64,000 nucleotides of DNA from NCBI GenBank assembly GCA_018384365.1, contig JAHAYX010000054.1:62001-126000 (forward strand). The letters run 5' to 3'. The notes beneath the pieces were generated by a model. It saw only the letters and a list, made by a program, of their open reading frames with translations, had not been told where the DNA came from and ran no database searches. How positions within the stretch are numbered: position 1 is the stretch's first letter; every line of letters starts with the position of its first letter. This document shows, piece after piece, positions 34,059 through 42,328 of this stretch. This stretch comes from Clostridiaceae bacterium. Its GTDB lineage: Bacteria; Bacillota; Clostridia; Oscillospirales; QAMX01. The position numbers and the translations under genes were made by a program.

Positions 34059-37000
34059 ATGCTCAGAAGATCGGCTTTTCGGGAAATACGGTCGAGCCTG
34101 GGCCGTTATATCGCTATTATTGCCATTATTGCACTGGGTGTGGGATTTTTCGCCGGTCTGCGCGTGACGAAAACCGATATGGTGAAAACGACAGACACCT
34201 ATGTCAGAGAACATGGGCTTTTTGATTACCGTCTGCTCTCTACCGTCGGGTATGATGCGGACGATGTGGCGGCGCTTGCGGCGCTGGACGGCGTCCATGC
34301 GGCGGAGGGTTCTTTCAGCGTGGATTTTCTGACACAGACGGCAAACGGAAACGATTTAGTCCTGCGCGCACATTCCATTACCGATGTGACCAACACACTT
34401 TCGCTGGCTGCCGGCCGGCTGCCGGAAAAGGACAACGAATGTGTGGTTGATGCGCGCTATTATTCGGCGGATGCCATCGGGTCAACGATTGGAGTATCCG
34501 AATTGAATGACGAGGATACGCGGGACCTCTTCCGCTATGACGAATATGAGGTTGTGGGTCTGGTCAACGCGGTATATTACCTGAACTATGAGCGCGGCAG
34601 CACGGCTCTTGGAACCGGCAGCGTTTTTGCTTTCGTGTATATGCCGTATGGCGGATTTGATGTGGATTATTTTACGGATATCTCTCTGCTGCTCAGCGAA
34701 AGCGGTTATATTTACAGCAGAGCATACGAGGACGCCGTAGACGCGATGGAAGAAAGCGTGACGGATGCGGCCGAACTGCGTGCGGAAATCCGTTTTCACA
34801 AGCTGACGGAGGACGCAGAAAAAGAAATTGCGGATGCCGAATCCGAACTGGCCGACGGCTGGGAGGAATATGAATCCGAGCGGGCGAAGGCGGAACAGGA
34901 ACTGGCGGACGCCAAGCAGGAACTGGAAGACGGCGAAGCGGAAATCGCGGAAAACGAGCAGAAACTTGCCGATGCGAAAGCCGAACTGGCGGACGCCGAG
35001 GCAGAGCTTGCCGACGGCTGGGCTTCTTATGAGGAGGGACTTGCGGAATATCAGTCGCAGCGCGCGGATGCGGAAAAAGAACTCTCTGATGCGGAAGAAC
35101 AGCTGCTGGAACTGCGCCGGCAGGTGAACGATGGCTTCGTCCAGTTGCAGGGAACAGACCTGGACGCAGCTGAGGCAGAACTGAATGCCGCAAAGGCGGA
35201 GCTTGCAAACGCGCAGAGCCTGTATCGTACGATTTCCGGGGCTGTATCCTCCGGTGACCTGAGCGAAGCCGAACTGGCGGCGCTGGGGGCGTTGCTTGCA
35301 GAGGCTGGCTATTTGCCCGGGGGAATACAGAATATCACCATGCAGGAGCTGTCACAGATCCTGCAGCAGATGAGTATGGACCTGAAACGCGCACAAAGCG
35401 AGCTGGATGCCGCTGAAAAACAGCTGAACGAGGCAAAAGCTCAGGAGGCGGAGCTTTATCGGGCACAGGCGGAGGTCGACCGCGGTTTTGTGCAGCTGCA
35501 GGAGGCCCGCCGAGAGGCCGAACAGCGTTTTGCGGATGCCGAGGACGAATTGGCGGCTGCCTATGCGGAGCTGATGGATGGCGAAGCCGAAATTGCCGAT
35601 GCCGCCCGTGAGCTTGCCGACGGGGAAGCAGAGCTGGCGGATGCACGCCAGGAATTGGCCGACGGCTGGCGTGAGTATGAGGATGCAAAGGCCGAGGCAG
35701 ATGAAAAGCTGTCAGACGCCTATCAGGAATTGAGGGACGGCGAAGCCGAACTGGCGGATGCGCGCCGGGAGCTGGCCGACCTGGAGGAACCGGATGTTTA
35801 TGTGCTGGACAGAAGCACGAATGTGGGATATGTCTGCTTCGAGAGTGATTCCGATATCATTGAGGCGGTTTCCCGCGTGTTTCCGGCATTTTTCTTCTTC
35901 GTGGCGGCGCTCGTGTGTATTACGACCATGACGCGCATGGTGGATGAACAGCGCACGCAGATCGGTGTACTCAAGGCTTTGGGCTATACCAACATCGCCA
36001 TTATGTCGAAGTTTATGATTTACTCGGGCAGCGCCTCGCTGATTGGCTGCATACTGGGCTTTATCGGCGGCTCCATCATTTTCCCGAAGGTTCTGTGGTC
36101 GGTATATGACATTATGTATGGATTTGCCGACATCATCCTGGTCTTTGACAATGGTTTGGCTGTGGTGATGATTGCCGCTTTCCTCTTCTGCGCGCTGGGT
36201 GCGACGTGGTTCGCCTGCCGGAATGAGCTGGCGGACGTTCCTGCGGAACTGATGCGTCCGAAATCACCGAAAAGCGGCAAACGCGTGCTGCTGGAGCGGA
36301 TACCGCTGCTTTGGAACCGCATGAAGTTTTTGCATAAGGTATCTATCCGCAATATTTTCCGTTATAAAAAGCGCCTTGTCATGATGATTCTTGGTATCAG
36401 CGGCTGTACGGCGCTGCTGATCACGGGCTTTGGCATCCGGGATTCGATCAAAAACGTTGCGGATTACCAGTTTAACGAAATTTCCCTCTATGATTACACG
36501 GTTACGCTTTCCGAAGGCGCAGAGGAGGAAACCGCAGAAAGGCTCCGTGAAGCCGGAGAAGGTACGATTGCCGATCTGCTGTTTGTGCATGAAAGCAGCA
36601 TAGACCTCGTGGGACCGGAGGAGACGAAGTCGGTGAATCTGGTCGTTTCCGACGGAAATCTGGATGCCTTCCTGGACCTTCACTATAACGGGCAGCAGAT
36701 TGCTTATCCGGGCCCGGGAGAAGTGGCCATTTGCGACGCCCTTGCAGAGCGTCTGGGCATTGCAGTCGGCGATATGGTGACGCTCCGGACGAGCGATATG
36801 AAATCGCTGGAGGTGCGGGTAAGCGCAATCTTCCAGAACTATGTATTCTACTACGTATACGTAAACGCGGAAACCTGTGAAGCGCAGTGGGGCTATGTTC
36901 CGGAGTATAAAACGGGTTATGTAACACTTGCCGACGGCGAAGACGTGCACAGCTCTGCTGCAAAAGTGATGGATGCAGACGGTGTGACCGCCGTTTCCAT

Positions 37001-37445
37001 TGCGGAGGATCTGCGCGATCGTGTTGCGAACATGATGTCGAGCCTGGATTACATTGTCCTGCTGATCGTGTGCTGTGCCGCCATGCTGGCGCTGATTGTG
37101 CTGTATAACCTGACGAACATCAATATCACAGAACGCATCCGGGAAATTGCAACGATCAAGGTTCTGGGGTTTACCGCAAATGAAACGGCGTCCTATGTCT
37201 TCCGGGAAAATATCCTGCTGACTGCCATGGGCGCACTGGTCGGCATTGTGCTTGGCAAACTCCTGCATATGTACGTGATGAATCAGATCCGGATTGATAT
37301 GATCTCGTTTGATATCCGTATTGCGCCGCTCAGTATGCTGCTCTCTCTCGGATTGACGTTTGTTTTTACCCTGGGTGTGAATCTACTGATGCGGATCAAG
37401 TTGGATAAAGTAAATATGGCGGAATCGCTCAAGTCGATCGAATAA
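34059..37445 (+). CDS. giant FtsX-like ABC permease with a long coiled-coil insertion
   Basis: 1128 residues. Helix 1 (about 14-35), an extracellular region, then an insertion at about residues 247-577 made almost wholly of repeats such as ELADGEAEIADA and ELADAKQELEDG. This predicts an antiparallel extracellular coiled coil of up to 300 residues, interrupted by a less repetitive part near 360-420. A first FtsX bundle follows (about 600-740, ALVCITTMTRMVDEQRTQIG, VLKALGYT), then a second MacB-like domain and the last three helices (about 1010-1125). Such permeases use ATP to move a periplasmic/extracellular arm, for example to pull peptides or lipids from the membrane or to activate wall hydrolases. 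Substrate unknown. Confidence 0.93.
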   Translation: MLRRSAFREIRSSLGRYIAIIAIIALGVGFFAGLRVTKTDMVKTTDTYVREHGLFDYRLLSTVGYDADDVAALAALDGVHAAEGSFSVDFLTQTANGNDLVLRAHSITDVTNTLSLAAGRLPEKDNECVVDARYYSADAIGSTIGVSELNDEDTRDLFRYDEYEVVGLVNAVYYLNYERGSTALGTGSVFAFVYMPYGGFDVDYFTDISLLLSESGYIYSRAYEDAVDAMEESVTDAAELRAEIRFHKLTEDAEKEIADAESELADGWEEYESERAKAEQELADAKQELEDGEAEIAENEQKLADAKAELADAEAELADGWASYEEGLAEYQSQRADAEKELSDAEEQLLELRRQVNDGFVQLQGTDLDAAEAELNAAKAELANAQSLYRTISGAVSSGDLSEAELAALGALLAEAGYLPGGIQNITMQELSQILQQMSMDLKRAQSELDAAEKQLNEAKAQEAELYRAQAEVDRGFVQLQEARREAEQRFADAEDELAAAYAELMDGEAEIADAARELADGEAELADARQELADGWREYEDAKAEADEKLSDAYQELRDGEAELADARRELADLEEPDVYVLDRSTNVGYVCFESDSDIIEAVSRVFPAFFFFVAALVCITTMTRMVDEQRTQIGVLKALGYTNIAIMSKFMIYSGSASLIGCILGFIGGSIIFPKVLWSVYDIMYGFADIILVFDNGLAVVMIAAFLFCALGATWFACRNELADVPAELMRPKSPKSGKRVLLERIPLLWNRMKFLHKVSIRNIFRYKKRLVMMILGISGCTALLITGFGIRDSIKNVADYQFNEISLYDYTVTLSEGAEEETAERLREAGEGTIADLLFVHESSIDLVGPEETKSVNLVVSDGNLDAFLDLHYNGQQIAYPGPGEVAICDALAERLGIAVGDMVTLRTSDMKSLEVRVSAIFQNYVFYYVYVNAETCEAQWGYVPEYKTGYVTLADGEDVHSSAAKVMDADGVTAVSIAEDLRDRVANMMSSLDYIVLLIVCCAAMLALIVLYNLTNINITERIREIATIKVLGFTANETASYVFRENILLTAMGALVGIVLGKLLHMYVMNQIRIDMISFDIRIAPLSMLLSLGLTFVFTLGVNLLMRIKLDKVNMAESLKSIE

Positions 37446-37482
37446 AAAATGCACCGGACGAACAAAACCGCCGCTCCGGAAA

Positions 37483-37518
37483 CCCGCCCGCCAACGCATA
37501 GGTGCGTTGGCGGGCGGG
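37483..37518. repeat. perfect 16-base GC-rich inverted repeat
   Basis: Arms CCCGCCCGCCAACGCA (37483-37498) and TGCGTTGGCGGGCGGG (37503-37518) with TAGG as loop. No T-run follows. It sits 37 bases after the permease stop and 77 before the SodC-type gene, so it may protect the upstream mRNA's 3' end or act as a Rho-independent terminator lacking Us. Confidence 0.85.
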
Positions 37519-37595
37519 CTATATTTCCGGCACGAAAGCGATGCCTGCTGCATAAACTGCATAGAAAGCGATTGGCGAGAAAAGGAGGTTATCCT

Positions 37596-38090
37596 ATGGA
37601 AAGCGGCGGCACAGGAATACTTCCCGTTTTGCTCAGGCGGGGGTATCAGGCATATGCCGAGATGCGGGGGAGCGCGGAATATCCACTATTGCGAGGGCGC
37701 GTTTTGTTTTATCAGACCGGGCAGGGTGTGCTGGTGACAGCCGATATTTCGGGTCTGCCCTTCGGAACCGGGAAGTGTGCAGGACGCATATTCGGTTTTC
37801 ATATACACGAAGGCTCCTCCTGTCAGGAAGCGGCAGAGGGGGATCCTTTCCCGGGCACGCTGTCGCACTATAATCCGGGAGAATGTCTGCATCCCGCTCA
37901 CGCCGGGGATTTGCCGCCTCTGTTCGGAAACCGGGGTCATGCTGTGATGGCGGTGTTGACCGACCGCTTCCGTGTACAGGATATCATCGGCAGAACGGTT
38001 GTGATTCATGACCGTCCGGATGATTTCAAAACACAACCCTCCGGTGATTCCGGCACCAAAATTGCCTGCGGAATCATCCGGCACAGATAA
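37596..38090 (+). CDS. Cu/Zn superoxide dismutase family protein without a signal peptide
   Basis: 164 residues from the ATG at 37596, with AAGGAGG 7 bases upstream. SodC signatures: GFHIHEG (H69, H71), LSHYNP, then HPAHAGDL for the bridging and zinc ligands, and VVIHDRPDDF for the last Cu His. The Cys pair of the intrasubunit disulfide is in SSC and KIACG. All seven metal ligands of human SOD1 have a counterpart. The active-site Arg (human R143 in SRLACG) is Lys here (TKIACG). The N-terminus has no signal sequence, unlike most bacterial SodC, so a cytosolic protein is expected. Confidence 0.88.
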   Translation: MESGGTGILPVLLRRGYQAYAEMRGSAEYPLLRGRVLFYQTGQGVLVTADISGLPFGTGKCAGRIFGFHIHEGSSCQEAAEGDPFPGTLSHYNPGECLHPAHAGDLPPLFGNRGHAVMAVLTDRFRVQDIIGRTVVIHDRPDDFKTQPSGDSGTKIACGIIRHR

Positions 38091-38118
38091 ACAGGCGCAA
38101 TGCCCCGGACGGTTTTGC

Positions 38119-38165
38119 AAAAAAATACCCCCATCCGGCAGTTTCAAACTGCCGGATGGGGGTAT
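38119..38165 (-). terminator. terminator of the riboswitch-controlled symporter gene
   Basis: 20-base perfect arms (38125-38144 and 38146-38165, ATACCCCCATCCGGCAGTTT), and a T-run on the minus strand. The same stem could end the convergent SodC gene. Confidence 0.9.
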
Positions 38166-38178
38166 CAGAGTTGTTTGC

Positions 38179-39696
38179 TTATTTCTCCTGGCTGAGAGCG
38201 GCCTCCTGCTCTTCCTGAATATCATCGAAATAGGAGAGCATGGGCTTGACGTTTTTCGGGATTTTATCAAGCCGGCGCGCTGCATAGTTTTTGGTGATGG
38301 CCATGACGGTGCCGGACAGCGTGACAACGCCGATCAGGTTGGGGATAGCCATCAGACCGTTGAAGGTATCGGAAAGGTCGATCACGAGGTCGGCATTGAG
38401 GGTGGAAGCTGCCAGAATGGTGATAATGAAAATCACTTTGTAAATCATTGTGGATTTTGTGCCGAACAGGAACTCCCAGGCCTTCGTGCCGTAATAACTC
38501 CAGCCGAGAACCGTGGAGAAGGCGAACAATGCGACGGAAACTGCAATGAAAATACCGCCGAAGGTGCCAAAATTCTTGGTAAAAGCTTCCGTTGCAAGGC
38601 CCAGCTTCGTTGCGCCGGAGAGGGATGCGCCGGTTTCCAGATCCACCACTCCGCTGGTCAGAATGACAAGCGCCGTCAGCGTACAAACGATGATGGTGTC
38701 AAAGAATACCTCAAAAATGCCCCAGAGACCCTGTGTGACAGGTTCTTTGACATTGGAAGTTGAGTGAACCATGACGGAGGAACCAAGACCGGCTTCGTTT
38801 GAGAATACGCCGCGCTTGAAGCCCCAGGTGATGGCCTGCATAATCACTGCGCCGCCGATACCGCCCGCAGCAGCCTTCAGGCTGAAAGCGCTGGTGAAGA
38901 TGGCCTTGAAAGCTGCACCGACCATGCCGCGGTTCATGATGATGATGACCACTGCGCCGATAATGTAGAAAATGGCCATAAACGGAACGATACGCTCGTT
39001 TGCGCGCGCAATGCGCTTCAAACCACCGATGACGACGAGCGCCACGGCTACCATGACAATGCCGCCGATGATCAAACCGTCAACCGTGGTATTGTTCGTA
39101 AAGGAACCAAGCCCCATAACGCTCTCGCGGATGGAGGTCACCTGGCCCATATTGCCGATACCGAAGGAAGCGAAAACGGCAAAGACGGAGAACAGGATCG
39201 CAAGTACTTTTGCAAGGTGCTTGCAGTGCTTTTTGGCGCCGAGACCGTCACGCAGGTAATACATGGCGCCGCCGCACCACTCGCCTTCCTTATTTCTGCG
39301 GCGGAAGAAGATGCCGAGCACATTTTCCGAATAGTTCGTCATCATACCGACGATGGCCGCCAGCCACATCCAGAAAACGGCGCCGGGGCCGCCCATCGTG
39401 ATGGCATAGGCAATACCCGCGATATTACCGGTGCCGATCGTGGCGGAAAGTGCGGTGCAAAGTGCCTGGAACTGGGAAATGGAGTTCTTGTCGCGGCTTT
39501 TCAGGATGTCCTTCTTGCGGAAAATGCTTCCGATCGTTTCACGCATCGTGTGGCCGAAGTGGACAAACTGAAACCCCTTCGTGAGTACGGTCATGAGGAT
39601 GCCGGTGCCGATGAGCAGCAGCAGGGCAGGCGGACCCCAGACGATGTTGTTCACCACGCCATTGATGGATGACAGCCATTCAACAAACGAATTCAT
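38179..39696 (-). CDS. alanine/glycine:cation symporter (AGCS family)
   Basis: 505 residues and about eleven membrane helices. Family landmarks: GPPALLLLIGTGILMT near the start, ATIGTGNIAGIAYA (substrate/Na+ site), GGPGAVFWMWLAA, and the later NEAGLGSS and FAFSTVLGWSYYG. Na+- or H+-coupled uptake of alanine or glycine. The tandem glycine riboswitch just upstream supports glycine as substrate. GGAGG precedes the ATG. Confidence 0.95.
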   Translation of the reverse strand: MNSFVEWLSSINGVVNNIVWGPPALLLLIGTGILMTVLTKGFQFVHFGHTMRETIGSIFRKKDILKSRDKNSISQFQALCTALSATIGTGNIAGIAYAITMGGPGAVFWMWLAAIVGMMTNYSENVLGIFFRRRNKEGEWCGGAMYYLRDGLGAKKHCKHLAKVLAILFSVFAVFASFGIGNMGQVTSIRESVMGLGSFTNNTTVDGLIIGGIVMVAVALVVIGGLKRIARANERIVPFMAIFYIIGAVVIIIMNRGMVGAAFKAIFTSAFSLKAAAGGIGGAVIMQAITWGFKRGVFSNEAGLGSSVMVHSTSNVKEPVTQGLWGIFEVFFDTIIVCTLTALVILTSGVVDLETGASLSGATKLGLATEAFTKNFGTFGGIFIAVSVALFAFSTVLGWSYYGTKAWEFLFGTKSTMIYKVIFIITILAASTLNADLVIDLSDTFNGLMAIPNLIGVVTLSGTVMAITKNYAARRLDKIPKNVKPMLSYFDDIQEEQEAALSQEK

Positions 39697-39735
39697 AGTT
39701 GTTCCTCCTGATTTTTGTCTTGGATATGGCCATGT

Positions 39736-39773
39736 AAAAAAAGAGAGAATTCACCGATTTGGCAAATTCTCTC
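39736..39773 (-). terminator. riboswitch expression-platform terminator
   Basis: Minus strand GAGAGAATT / AATTCTCTC with a 13-base loop and seven Ts, between the glycine aptamer and the symporter start. Confidence 0.8.
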
Positions 39774-39817
39774 AATTCGAAAAACATTCATCCTGAATAA
39801 AAAATCAGAGGAATGAC

Positions 39818-39980
39818 ATTCTCCGTCCTTTTGCCTGAGAGATTTCAGTAAACAATACTGTTGCACCTTCGGCACTGCGGTTAACGCAGCTTCTCCGGAG
39901 TACTATCCGCGTACAGTCCCCGACAGCTGCCTGTCACCTGAGAGTGTTACTCCTTCGGCGGTCATGGACCTTTTCCTGCA
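39818..39980 (-). ncRNA. tandem glycine riboswitch (gcvT type)
   Basis: Minus strand. The promoter-distal aptamer has the full consensus: GGAGAAGC...GTGCCGAAGG...CTCTCAGGCAAAAGGAC...GGAG. The promoter-proximal aptamer has CGCCGAAGGAG and ACTCTCAGGTGACAGG, a shorter P3 side and a variant linker. A terminator hairpin follows at 39736-39773, so control is transcriptional. It precedes an alanine/glycine symporter, a common target, where glycine may either turn uptake off or signal surplus. Confidence 0.92.
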
Positions 39981-40014
39981 CGCTTCACATAGCACATATC
40001 AAATTATAGTACAT

Positions 40015-40043
40015 ATTTTATACATATTTAAAATGCTTGTCAA
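40015..40043 (-). promoter_or_regulatory. promoter of the glycine riboswitch transcript
   Basis: Minus strand TTGACA (40038-40043), 17-base spacer, TAAAAT (40015-40020). Confidence 0.75.
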
Positions 40044-40094
40044 GTGCTGCGGGAAAATAAAATACAGAAAGGTGAAATTTTATAAAAACTGTGC

Positions 40095-40134
40095 AAAAAA
40101 AGGCGCTGCATTTCGTCATACAGCGCCTTTTTGT
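40095..40134. terminator. terminator of the Gfo/Idh oxidoreductase gene
   Basis: AAAGGCGCTG (40099-40108) pairs with CAGCGCCTTT (40121-40130), with A/T runs on both sides. Confidence 0.8.
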
Positions 40135-40138
40135 CTAT

Positions 40139-41278
40139 TCAAACCTCTGGAATCACGATTTCCACTTCGCGGCCCAGTTCTGCGGAGCGCGAAATGCCGT
40201 CCAGAATGGCCTGGTTGTAAAGAATCTGCCGGGAGGAAATCGGCGAGGGCGCGCCGGTCTGCACGGCATCGAGGAAAGCACGCACCTTTTCATAGAAAAT
40301 GCGTCCGGCGTTGGATTCCTTCGGCGGAATCACGGTTTCCACCTGCGCGCCGCCGACGTCGTGATAATACACGAGCGGACGATCCAGGCCGTAGCCGTTC
40401 CAGCATTCCGTGGAGGGGATCCGCAGGCCGCCCTTGGTTCCCAGGATGAGAGAGTCGCCCGTTGTATCCATGTGCATGGCCCAGGAAATGCGGAAATCAC
40501 AGATGATGCCGCCTTCCAGACGGATGAACGCCGCCGCAAAATCGTCCACATTGAAGCGCGAAGCGTCGCTTTCCGGATAATACTCTGTGCTTGCGCCAAA
40601 GAAACCGGAGGTATAGCCCGTGACGGTCAGAGGCTTCGGATAACCGATGGCATTGAGCACAACATCCAGTGCATAGCAGCCGATATCGCCAAGTGCGCCG
40701 ATGCCGCCGGTTTTCTTCTCAATGAAGGTGCTGCCGGGGATTCCGCGGCGCCGCCCGCCGCCCGTCTGGATATAATAAATATCGCCGAGCACACCGGAAT
40801 CCACGATTTTCTTGATCATCTGGAAATTGACCTCGTAACGAGGCTGGAAGCCGATATCCACGATCTTACCGCTCTCTTTTTCGGCGCGGCAGATTGCCAG
40901 CGCTTCGTCAAGAGTGACCGTCATGGGCTTTTCCAGCAGAACGTGCACGCCGGCTTTCAGCGCGTCGACCGTACAGACACAGTGCGTGGTGTTATACGTG
41001 CAGACACTGACGGCGTCGAGCTCTTCCTGTTCCAGCATGGACTTGTGGTCCGGATAAAAATGAACGTTTGTGATGCCATAACGCGCGGCAAACTTTTCGG
41101 CTTTCCCGGGGATCAGGTCGGCCAGCGCAACGATTTCCACGTCATCCATTTGCAGATAGCTTTCCGCATGGGATTCGGCGATCCATCCGGTTCCGATAAT
41201 GCCGACTTTGAGCTTGCGGTTGTAGTTCGTTTGCGTGCATTCTTCATCGGGACGGAATTTGCTTAAAACATCAGACAT
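40139..41278 (-). CDS. Gfo/Idh/MocA family NAD(P)-dependent oxidoreductase
   Basis: 379 residues from the ATG at 41278 (AAAGGA about 10 bases upstream; a GTG 9 bases further up is too close to that site). Rossmann motif VGIIGTGWIAESHAESY, then the catalytic-loop text VLLEKPMTVTLDEA with the EKP lysine, and GGIGALGDIGCYALDV with the usual D-x3-H/Y position. Substrates are sugars, inositols or glycosides that are oxidised at a hydroxyl. It is divergent from an isomerase-xylanase unit, which suggests a shared sugar pathway. Confidence 0.92.
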   Translation of the reverse strand: MSDVLSKFRPDEECTQTNYNRKLKVGIIGTGWIAESHAESYLQMDDVEIVALADLIPGKAEKFAARYGITNVHFYPDHKSMLEQEELDAVSVCTYNTTHCVCTVDALKAGVHVLLEKPMTVTLDEALAICRAEKESGKIVDIGFQPRYEVNFQMIKKIVDSGVLGDIYYIQTGGGRRRGIPGSTFIEKKTGGIGALGDIGCYALDVVLNAIGYPKPLTVTGYTSGFFGASTEYYPESDASRFNVDDFAAAFIRLEGGIICDFRISWAMHMDTTGDSLILGTKGGLRIPSTECWNGYGLDRPLVYYHDVGGAQVETVIPPKESNAGRIFYEKVRAFLDAVQTGAPSPISSRQILYNQAILDGISRSAELGREVEIVIPEV

Positions 41279-41391
41279 ATGCGGCACATCCTTTCCATAT
41301 CTGTTGAAAACGCAGAAGGCGATTTGCTGTGTTTTAGACGGATTTATTCCGATACGCTCAGACTATCATAGATGGAAACGGATGTCAACGC

Positions 41392-41420
41392 TTTACTTTT
41401 TCCGATCCTTCTCCTATAAT
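41392..41420 (+). promoter_or_regulatory. promoter of the isomerase-xylanase unit
   Basis: TTTACT (41392-41397), 17-base spacer, TATAAT (41415-41420), 33 bases before the GTG start. Confidence 0.6.
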
Positions 41421-41452
41421 GAAAACAGAATAGGTGTTGGGAGGAATGTTCT

Positions 41453-42268
41453 GTGAAAACGTTACCGGTAGCACTTCAGATTTACACGGTCCGCGACGAA
41501 GCGGAGCGGGATTTTGCCAAAACCATGCGTGCTGTGCACGAAATGGGTTATGATTATGTGGAGCCGGCCGGGCTTTATGGAATTCCGGCGCCGGAGTACC
41601 GACGGATTCTGGAGGAAAACGGTCTGAAAGCGATTTGTGCCCATGTGCCGATCGTGGAACTGATCTCCGATCTGGACCGCACACTGGCGGATTACCGGGA
41701 AATCGGCTGCGAATACCTGGCCATCCCGTACCTGCCCGAGGAAATGCGTCCGGGAACGCCGGGATTTGCCGAAACGCTGCGCCAGATCGAGCGCATTGCC
41801 CGCGCTTCTGCGGCGCTTGGCATGCCGCTTTTGTATCACAACCACGATTTTGAATTTGTGCAGATGGAGGATGGCAGCTTCGGCCTGGATTATCTCTATC
41901 GTGTGATTCCGGCAGAACTTCTGCAGACCGAACTGGACGTTTGCTGGGTAAAGGTCGCGGGACAGGATCCGGTTTCCTATATCCGGCGCTATGCCGGCCG
42001 CAGTCCGATTGTGCATTTGAAGGATTTTGTCGGGGAAAAGAGCGAAAATATGTACGAACTGATCGGAATGGAGAAAAAACCGTCCGCCGCGCCGCAATCC
42101 TTTGCCTTCCGGCCGGTGGGACAGGGCGTGCAGGATTTCCCGCCGATTCTGGAAGCTGCTGTGGAGGCCGCCGCACGCTATGTTGTTGTGGAACAGGACG
42201 CCTGGCAGGGTCCGTCGCTCGCGGCGGCGCGTGAAAGCCGCGAATATCTGCGTTCGCTTGGATGGTGA
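41453..42268 (+). CDS. sugar phosphate isomerase/epimerase-like TIM barrel
   Basis: 271 residues from a GTG start with GGGAGG 8 bases upstream. Xylose-isomerase-like barrel; ligands appear as Glu in DFEFVQME, Asp in TELDVCWVK, His in VHLKDFVG and Glu in VVVEQDAWQ. Proteins of this type act with Gfo/Idh dehydrogenases on 3-keto sugars or inositols, and here such a dehydrogenase is divergently transcribed 174 bases away. It shares a transcript with the GH10 xylanase (60-base gap). Confidence 0.85.
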   Translation: MKTLPVALQIYTVRDEAERDFAKTMRAVHEMGYDYVEPAGLYGIPAPEYRRILEENGLKAICAHVPIVELISDLDRTLADYREIGCEYLAIPYLPEEMRPGTPGFAETLRQIERIARASAALGMPLLYHNHDFEFVQMEDGSFGLDYLYRVIPAELLQTELDVCWVKVAGQDPVSYIRRYAGRSPIVHLKDFVGEKSENMYELIGMEKKPSAAPQSFAFRPVGQGVQDFPPILEAAVEAAARYVVVEQDAWQGPSLAAARESREYLRSLGW

Positions 42269-42328
42269 CCTTTCCCTGCGCGCGGAATCAGGGAAAACCG
42301 GACGGAAATCAGGACGCAGGAGGTGCCC

